NCBI GenBank assembly: GCA_028818995.1
Contig: JAPPMR010000850.1
Coordinates: 1-9,522 of the forward strand
Direction of reading: 5' to 3'
DNA: 9,522 nucleotides
Source: Candidatus Poribacteria bacterium
GTDB taxonomy: Bacteria; Poribacteria; WGA-4E; WGA-3G
This document shows, piece after piece, positions 5,134 to 9,522 of this stretch. The first letter of the stretch is position 1. Each line of letters starts with the position of its first letter. A program made the position numbers and the translations under genes. A model generated the notes under the pieces. The model made no database searches and was not told the DNA's origin. It saw only the letters and a program-made list of their open reading frames with translations.

Positions 5134-7350
5134 ATGAAAAAAAATGGTCTACCATTCGTTCAATTATTAATAACTCTATTGCTCATTTTAATTTTTTTGT
5201 TTGGAACATCACAAGCAGAAGAGGAATCAATTCAGAATGAAGACTTGGAAACTGAAAACGATTCTGTATCTTCTGATGAAGTAATTGAACTTGAAAAAAT
5301 TATAGTCGAGGGTGAACGTGTCTATTCAACAGCATCTTCACGGTCTATACGAGATTTTGATCTGAACGTCCGTCCAGTGAGCACCGCACAAGATATGCTT
5401 CAGCTGGCGCCAGGGCTTGTTATCGCACAACACGCAGGTGGTGGTAAAGCTGAACAGATTTTTTTACGTGGGTTTGATGCCGACCATGGTACAGATGTCG
5501 CTATCTTATCTGACGGTACTCCGGTGAATATGGTTTCACATGGGCACGGACAGGGATATGCAGATATCCATTTCGCTATACCTGAATTAGTGGAATCAAT
5601 TGACGTTTTCAAAGGTCCCTACTTTGCCAGATACGGCAATTTCTCGACCGCAGGTTCAATCCAATTTCGTACAAAAGACAAAATTGATAGAAATATGCTG
5701 AAAATCGAAGGAGGCGAGTTTAACACGCAAAAATTCACAGGAATGTTTCAGCTGCCTACTCTCAGTAAACATCAAAACGCTTATTTTGCTGGACAGTTTT
5801 ATAATACGGACGGCCCCGTTGAAAGTGAACAAGATTTTCAGCGTTTAAATCTTTTCGGTAAATTTCGGACAGAGTTAAATGAAAAAAGCCAACTTTCCGT
5901 TTCAGCAAGTTCTTTTACTTCGGCATGGGACGCTTCTGGGCAAATCCCTCAGCGAGCGGTAGATAATGGCTTGATTTCGCGTTTCGGAACTATTGATGAC
6001 CTTGAAGGTGGACAAACAGGCAGACAGAATCTCAATTTGATTTACACGGCAACAGGTGAAGATAACAGCCAATTTTTGTTTCAACCCTATTTCTGTCAAT
6101 ATAACTTCAAGTTGTTCTCAAATTTTACCTTTTTTCTTGAAGACTCGGAAAACAGTGATATGATTGAACAGACTGATGATCGCACCGTTCTCGGCTTAAA
6201 TACCGAATATAAATTTACACAATCGATCTCTTCTATACAAGTAAACACAACGTTCGGTGGTGGATTCCGTTCTGACAACATCGCAGTTAGCCTTTGGCAC
6301 AGCCCAAATCGCAGGCGGTTAACACAAAGGGTGGATTCAGGCATTATTGAGCGTAACTTGTTTCTCTGGGCACAAGAAGAATTAATCATCAACCCAAAAC
6401 TCCGATTCCAACTCGGTTTACGCGGGGATTACTTTACTTTTAATGTAGAAGACCATCTTGACACCTTGTCTGACGAAACAGTTAACTTGCCGCATGCTTC
6501 CGGATATGCACAGGAGGCGATGCTCAATCCTAAGTTCAACATGGTTTATAGCCCGCTCCAGTCCATTGATGTTTTCCTAAATTTCGGCACAGGATTCCAC
6601 TCTAACGATGCCCGTGATGTAGTGATTGAACAAACAATTTCGGATTTAGAACAAACATATAAACGCCAAGACTTGAGTGAAGAGCAAATTGATGAACGTC
6701 TAACACAGATGAATTTCAACCGGGACCACGCTGGGATTCAGACGTTACCTCGTGCGATTGGTGCTGAAATCGGCACTCGTCACCGATTTTTTGACCGATT
6801 TAATATCGGGTTTGCTGGCTGGTGGTTGGAATTAGACGAAGAATTAGTTTTTGTCGGTGATGCAGGTGAAACAGAAATCAGCGGTAAATCACAGCGGATC
6901 GGTATTGACATTGAAGGACGAATAAAGATTCTTTCATGGTTATGGGTAGATACAGACGTGAACTTATCACAAGGAAAATACGTTGATGAACCTGATGATG
7001 CTAACCAGATTCCTCTTGCGCCACGTATCACCTCAACGGGCGGGATAACTGCTATCCACCCTTCCGGTTGGGATGTCAGTTTACGTTATCGGCATATCGG
7101 CGACCGTCCTGCTAATGAGGATGGCAGCGTGACCGCAGAAGGCTACACAGTGGTCAATCTTGGGCTTTCTTACACGTACGGTCCATTCCAATATTTTGTT
7201 GCTGTTGAAAACCTTTTTGACGTTGATTGGAACGAAGCGCAGTTTGACACAGAATCACGCTTAAGAAATGAGACAGAACCGGTATCTGAGATTCATTTTA
7301 CGCCAGGAAATCCGTTAAATTTGCAGGCAGGAATTAGTTTTCAATTCTAA
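5134..7350 (+). CDS. TonB-dependent outer-membrane receptor, His-rich plug
   Basis: A 738-aa outer-membrane receptor. Residues 1-28 are a signal peptide (MKKNGLPF, hydrophobic core, likely cut after TSQA). A short acidic linker leads to a TonB-box-like segment, IELEKIIVEGE (51-61). The plug domain covers about 76-180: AQDMLQLAPGLVIAQHAGGG, QIFLRGFDADHGTDV, SDGTPVN, IDVFKGPYFARYG and STAGSIQFRT. About 190-738 is beta-barrel, ending in the usual terminal Phe (AGISFQF). Such receptors import scarce ligands such as metal chelates, vitamins or glycans using TonB-ExbBD energy; none of those partner genes is in the window. The plug has DADHGTD and SHGHGQGYADIHF, a His-rich pattern I recall from a subgroup of receptors, which hints at metal but does not prove it. 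AAGGA six bases before the ATG supports the start. The gene diverges from the PSCyt1-type gene. Confidence 0.93.
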   Translation: MKKNGLPFVQLLITLLLILIFLFGTSQAEEESIQNEDLETENDSVSSDEVIELEKIIVEGERVYSTASSRSIRDFDLNVRPVSTAQDMLQLAPGLVIAQHAGGGKAEQIFLRGFDADHGTDVAILSDGTPVNMVSHGHGQGYADIHFAIPELVESIDVFKGPYFARYGNFSTAGSIQFRTKDKIDRNMLKIEGGEFNTQKFTGMFQLPTLSKHQNAYFAGQFYNTDGPVESEQDFQRLNLFGKFRTELNEKSQLSVSASSFTSAWDASGQIPQRAVDNGLISRFGTIDDLEGGQTGRQNLNLIYTATGEDNSQFLFQPYFCQYNFKLFSNFTFFLEDSENSDMIEQTDDRTVLGLNTEYKFTQSISSIQVNTTFGGGFRSDNIAVSLWHSPNRRRLTQRVDSGIIERNLFLWAQEELIINPKLRFQLGLRGDYFTFNVEDHLDTLSDETVNLPHASGYAQEAMLNPKFNMVYSPLQSIDVFLNFGTGFHSNDARDVVIEQTISDLEQTYKRQDLSEEQIDERLTQMNFNRDHAGIQTLPRAIGAEIGTRHRFFDRFNIGFAGWWLELDEELVFVGDAGETEISGKSQRIGIDIEGRIKILSWLWVDTDVNLSQGKYVDEPDDANQIPLAPRITSTGGITAIHPSGWDVSLRYRHIGDRPANEDGSVTAEGYTVVNLGLSYTYGPFQYFVAVENLFDVDWNEAQFDTESRLRNETEPVSEIHFTPGNPLNLQAGISFQF

Positions 7351-7395
7351 ATATGTTTATCTGTAGCCACATAAATTGAATAAATATTTAGATTG
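7342..7395. terminator. Inverted repeat across the two converging stop codons, possible weak bidirectional terminator
   Basis: CTAAATAT (7347-7354) and ATATTTAG (7384-7391) are exact reverse complements, and pairing extends outward with one bulged base (CAATT against ATTG). Each arm contains the stop codon of one of the two converging genes. A smaller imperfect stem, TTTAT/ATAAA (7356-7360 and 7371-7375), lies in the loop. The stems are AT-only and the large loop is about 29 bases, so intrinsic termination would be weak. No better terminator was found between these genes. Confidence 0.2.
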
Positions 7396-8017
7396 GATTG
7401 TCACATAACGCGCTGAGGTATTCCTTAGCGCGTTGTGCTGCATCTATTGGCGACATAATGCCTGACATGACTGCGATGCCCGATGCCCCCGCTCTCACAC
7501 ATTCCCCAACGCGCGCTGGCGTAATTCCTCCAAGTGCAAACACTGGCAAGTTAACCTGTTTTGCCAGCTTTTCAAGGTTTCCCACACCAACTGCCGGACC
7601 ATATCTCGGTTTACTTACTGTCAGATATATTGGACTGTAGGTTATGAAATCTGCACCTTCAGTCTCCCGTTTTTTGGCAGCATCTATACTGTGTATTGAA
7701 CATCCGATAAGAAAATCGGACTCCGATTGTGTTTTAACTTTGTCTACAGATACATCACTATCAGGTAGATGAACGCCTGCAGCACCTACATCCATCGCAA
7801 CTTTGGTATTGGTGTTAATGAACAAATGGGCGTTGTTCGTTTTACATAATTCTGATATAGACTTTGCCAACTCGTACAAAGCAACATCGTCTAAATCCTT
7901 TTCACGCAACTGGATTGCTCTTACCCCGACATCTAAAATTTCTGTGACCACTGTGAGCAGGGACTTTGGTGCACACAAGTGTCTGTTTGTAATGACATAG
8001 AGTTTAAAATCAATCAT
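7388..8017 (-). CDS. thiE: Thiamine phosphate synthase / TenI family protein
   Basis: A 209-aa TIM-barrel protein. ThiE joins HMP-pyrophosphate and thiazole phosphate to make thiamine phosphate. Visible family motifs are YVITNR (7-12), AIQLREKDL (34-42), GAAGVHLPDSDV (78-89), IGCSIHS (104-110), SPIYLTVSKP (128-137), ALGGI (161-165) and GIAVMSGI (180-187). The start at ATG 8015-8017 gives the normal family length; a longer frame to 8104 would add a 29-residue tail unlike ThiE and overlap rsmB. Two features are TenI-like: the usual Mg-binding Asp after Asn is absent (FINTNT, 67-72, where ThiE has ND), and the SIHS and GIAVMSGI stretches resemble TenI (thiazole tautomerase). The TVSKP phosphate loop is ThiE-like. 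It lies 52 bases after rsmB, probably in the same transcript. The exact reaction is uncertain. Confidence 0.8.
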   Translation of the reverse strand: MIDFKLYVITNRHLCAPKSLLTVVTEILDVGVRAIQLREKDLDDVALYELAKSISELCKTNNAHLFINTNTKVAMDVGAAGVHLPDSDVSVDKVKTQSESDFLIGCSIHSIDAAKKRETEGADFITYSPIYLTVSKPRYGPAVGVGNLEKLAKQVNLPVFALGGITPARVGECVRAGASGIAVMSGIMSPIDAAQRAKEYLSALCDNPI

Positions 8018-8069
8018 GTAAATCCAACTAATCGGGCTTACCAAGTTTCCCTCTAACAAAAAAATAAGG

Positions 8070-9437
8070 TTAGATACGACGAAGCCTTGCCGCGAAAGTA
8101 CCATCTACTCCATGTTCATGAGGATATGTTTGTAGAAAACCTTCGGGCGTTATCGCATTTTGTGGAATATCGGGTAAAAATGCACCTGCATGTTCCACTT
8201 TGAACATCGGAAAATTTTTCAAAAATCGACTGATGATTTCCTCATTTTCTGTTGATTCGATTGTACAAGTGCTATAAACTAAAATACCACCAGATTTGAT
8301 GTGTGGTGCTGCGTTTTCCAAGATGCGATACTGTAGATCGTTAAGGGAGAGAAGTTGGTCTGAGGTCTTATTCCAACGGATATCGGGATGCCGACGAAGT
8401 GTGCCGAATCCTGAACATGGAGCATCAATAAGCACGGCATCTGCAGCGTTGAGAAAACTGAGATCCGATTTTGTGGCATCTATTGTTCGGGTTTCTACGT
8501 TCTGAACACCGAGACGTTTGCAATTTTCTTGTAACATAGCAAGTTTCTGGTCCGAAATATCACCTGCAATAATTTTACCCGAATTCCCCATCATGCAAGC
8601 GATGTGTGTTGTTTTACCGCCTGGTGCTGCGCATAGGTCCACAACTAACTTCGGAGATTCTGGCAGGAGCAGGTATGGAACTAACATGGCACTTTCATCT
8701 TGCACATACACATCTTCGCGATTAAGCACATCTTTTAAAGTTATTTCATCTTTTGAACCAGAAACTGCATCGTCCGCAGTGATTGACGGATTTTCAACTA
8801 CAATCCCATCTGGAGCAATTTTAGATAGTTTGGTGGACAAACCATTTGCCGCAAGCCATTGACAAAGTTCGTCGCGATCTGTTTGAAGGGAATTCGCACG
8901 TAAGGTTAGTGGTGCTACTTGATTGCTTGCTTGGCAAAATGCCAATGTCCAAGGTAGGCCGCGTGTTTCAAGCCACCTTTTCACCAACCATTTCGGATAA
9001 GAAAAAGAAAAGGATATATGTTCTATAGGGTGAGTTTCAAGTGGAGGATAGGATAATTCTGTGTATTTGCGTTGCACAGAACGCAAAACAGCATTGATAA
9101 AACCAGTTGTCTTTCGTCTATTTTTTACAAGTTGGACGGTTTCAAAAATTGCGGCGTGCGGAGGGATGCCATCCAGGTGTAACAATTGAAAGGCACCGAG
9201 TCGAAGAATAGCACGATGCTTTGCATCTAACCGAAATCGAGGATTGATGAAATGTTTCAACACCCAATCCAGTTGCTGTTGCCAACGCACGACACCGTAA
9301 ACGAGTGCGTTGGCTAATCGGCGTTCACGACCGTTGAGCGCGGATCGCTTAAATGCGTTGTCAACGACAGACGCAATTGACGCATCGGTTTCAGAAAGGT
9401 TTAACAGACATGCCAATGCGACTTCGCGTGCATTCAT
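8070..9437 (-). CDS. rsmB: 16S rRNA (cytosine-967-C5)-methyltransferase RsmB
   Basis: A 455-aa cytoplasmic RNA methyltransferase, close to the usual length for RsmB (about 430-450). Residues 1-125 are a NusB-like helical RNA-binding domain (REVALACLLNL, ALVYGVVRW, LDWVLKHF, INAVLRSV). About 175-455 is the SAM-dependent Fmu/NOL1/NOP2/Sun domain. SAM-binding motif I is VDLCAAPGGKT (266-276) and GDISDQKL lies at 292-299. DAPCSGFGTLRR (338-349) holds the product-release Cys341, and YSTCTIESTENE (388-399) holds the nucleophile Cys391; both cysteines are present, so the enzyme should be active. The C-terminus, ending DGTFAARLRRI, matches the usual family end. The ATG at 9435-9437 has AGGGA six bases upstream. 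The N-terminal NusB domain separates RsmB from RsmF and RlmI-type relatives. thiE follows downstream on the same strand. Confidence 0.96.
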   Translation of the reverse strand: MNAREVALACLLNLSETDASIASVVDNAFKRSALNGRERRLANALVYGVVRWQQQLDWVLKHFINPRFRLDAKHRAILRLGAFQLLHLDGIPPHAAIFETVQLVKNRRKTTGFINAVLRSVQRKYTELSYPPLETHPIEHISFSFSYPKWLVKRWLETRGLPWTLAFCQASNQVAPLTLRANSLQTDRDELCQWLAANGLSTKLSKIAPDGIVVENPSITADDAVSGSKDEITLKDVLNREDVYVQDESAMLVPYLLLPESPKLVVDLCAAPGGKTTHIACMMGNSGKIIAGDISDQKLAMLQENCKRLGVQNVETRTIDATKSDLSFLNAADAVLIDAPCSGFGTLRRHPDIRWNKTSDQLLSLNDLQYRILENAAPHIKSGGILVYSTCTIESTENEEIISRFLKNFPMFKVEHAGAFLPDIPQNAITPEGFLQTYPHEHGVDGTFAARLRRI

Positions 9438-9522
9438 TTTATTTCCCTATACAGTATAAGGTTATTTATAGGGCGATTCATGCTAATGAAAATAAGGCTG
9501 ATTATGCTGTGAGAGCGTTAAA
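9438..9522. other. Upstream region of rsmB, truncated by the window edge
   Basis: On the rsmB strand this holds AGGGA (9444-9448) as ribosome binding site and an 11-base dyad TATAC-A-GTATA (9448-9458), which overlaps a TATACT hexamer that could serve as a -10. A second AT hexamer, TATAAA, lies slightly upstream. No convincing -35 matches either. On the minus strand an upstream reading frame could end near 9500, but only about six codons are visible, so no gene is called. Confidence 0.3.

Noticed and set aside
8018..8104. N-terminal extension of the thiE frame up to 8104
   Set aside because: It would overlap rsmB by 35 bases and add residues unlike the family; ATG 8017 gives the expected MIDFKLYVITN start.
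9480..9522. C-terminal end of an upstream gene such as fmt on the minus strand
   Set aside because: Only about six codons would be visible, too few to identify.

Overview
The window (roughly low-to-mid 40s % GC by eye) carries seven genes. It most resembles an uncultivated bacterium of the Poribacteria / Planctomycetes sphere. The clues are a long secreted protein built from the 'Planctomycete cytochrome C' modules (PSCyt1, DUF1549, DUF1553), a GTAGGGGCGGGTCCCTGT-type intergenic repeat that I associate from memory with Candidatus Poribacteria, and two small related membrane proteins. Shine-Dalgarno sequences and an outer-membrane TonB-dependent receptor indicate a diderm bacterium. The phylum call is inference.

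Left part (1-1714, all minus strand). From right to left: a 107-aa two-helix membrane protein (1391-1714); a gene-free stretch (990-1390) with a nested inverted-repeat, MITE-like element (1028-1168); a near-perfect palindrome (1001-1020) directly before a hicA-hicB toxin-antitoxin pair that overlaps by ATGA (989-376); and, 15 bases after hicB, a small membrane protein whose reading frame runs off the left edge (360-1). The two membrane proteins share a signature (R-[LI]-TLVLS-x5-GG, then a Trp/Tyr-rich last helix) and look like members of one family.

Middle (1752-7350). A 1028-aa secreted PSCyt1-DUF1549-DUF1553 protein on the minus strand and a 738-aa TonB-dependent receptor on the plus strand diverge from an AT-rich 295-base intergenic region. 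This region contains a good sigma70-type promoter for the cytochrome-type gene and a 15-base perfect palindrome. The 107-aa membrane protein gene lies 37 bases downstream of the cytochrome-type gene and is probably co-transcribed with it. The DUF1501 partner that often accompanies DUF1549/DUF1553 proteins is not in the window.

Right part (7388-9437, minus strand). rsmB (16S rRNA m5C methyltransferase) is followed after 52 bases by a thiamine-phosphate-synthase-family gene (thiE, with some TenI-like features); together they converge on the TonB receptor gene. The stop codons of the converging genes sit in an imperfect inverted repeat.

No tRNA, rRNA, CRISPR array, transposase or recognised riboswitch was seen. 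I did not find a clear new multi-gene system. The best leads are the operator-like palindrome plus mobile repeat next to hicAB, the paired small membrane proteins, the mixed ThiE/TenI enzyme, and the His-rich receptor opposite the cytochrome-type gene.
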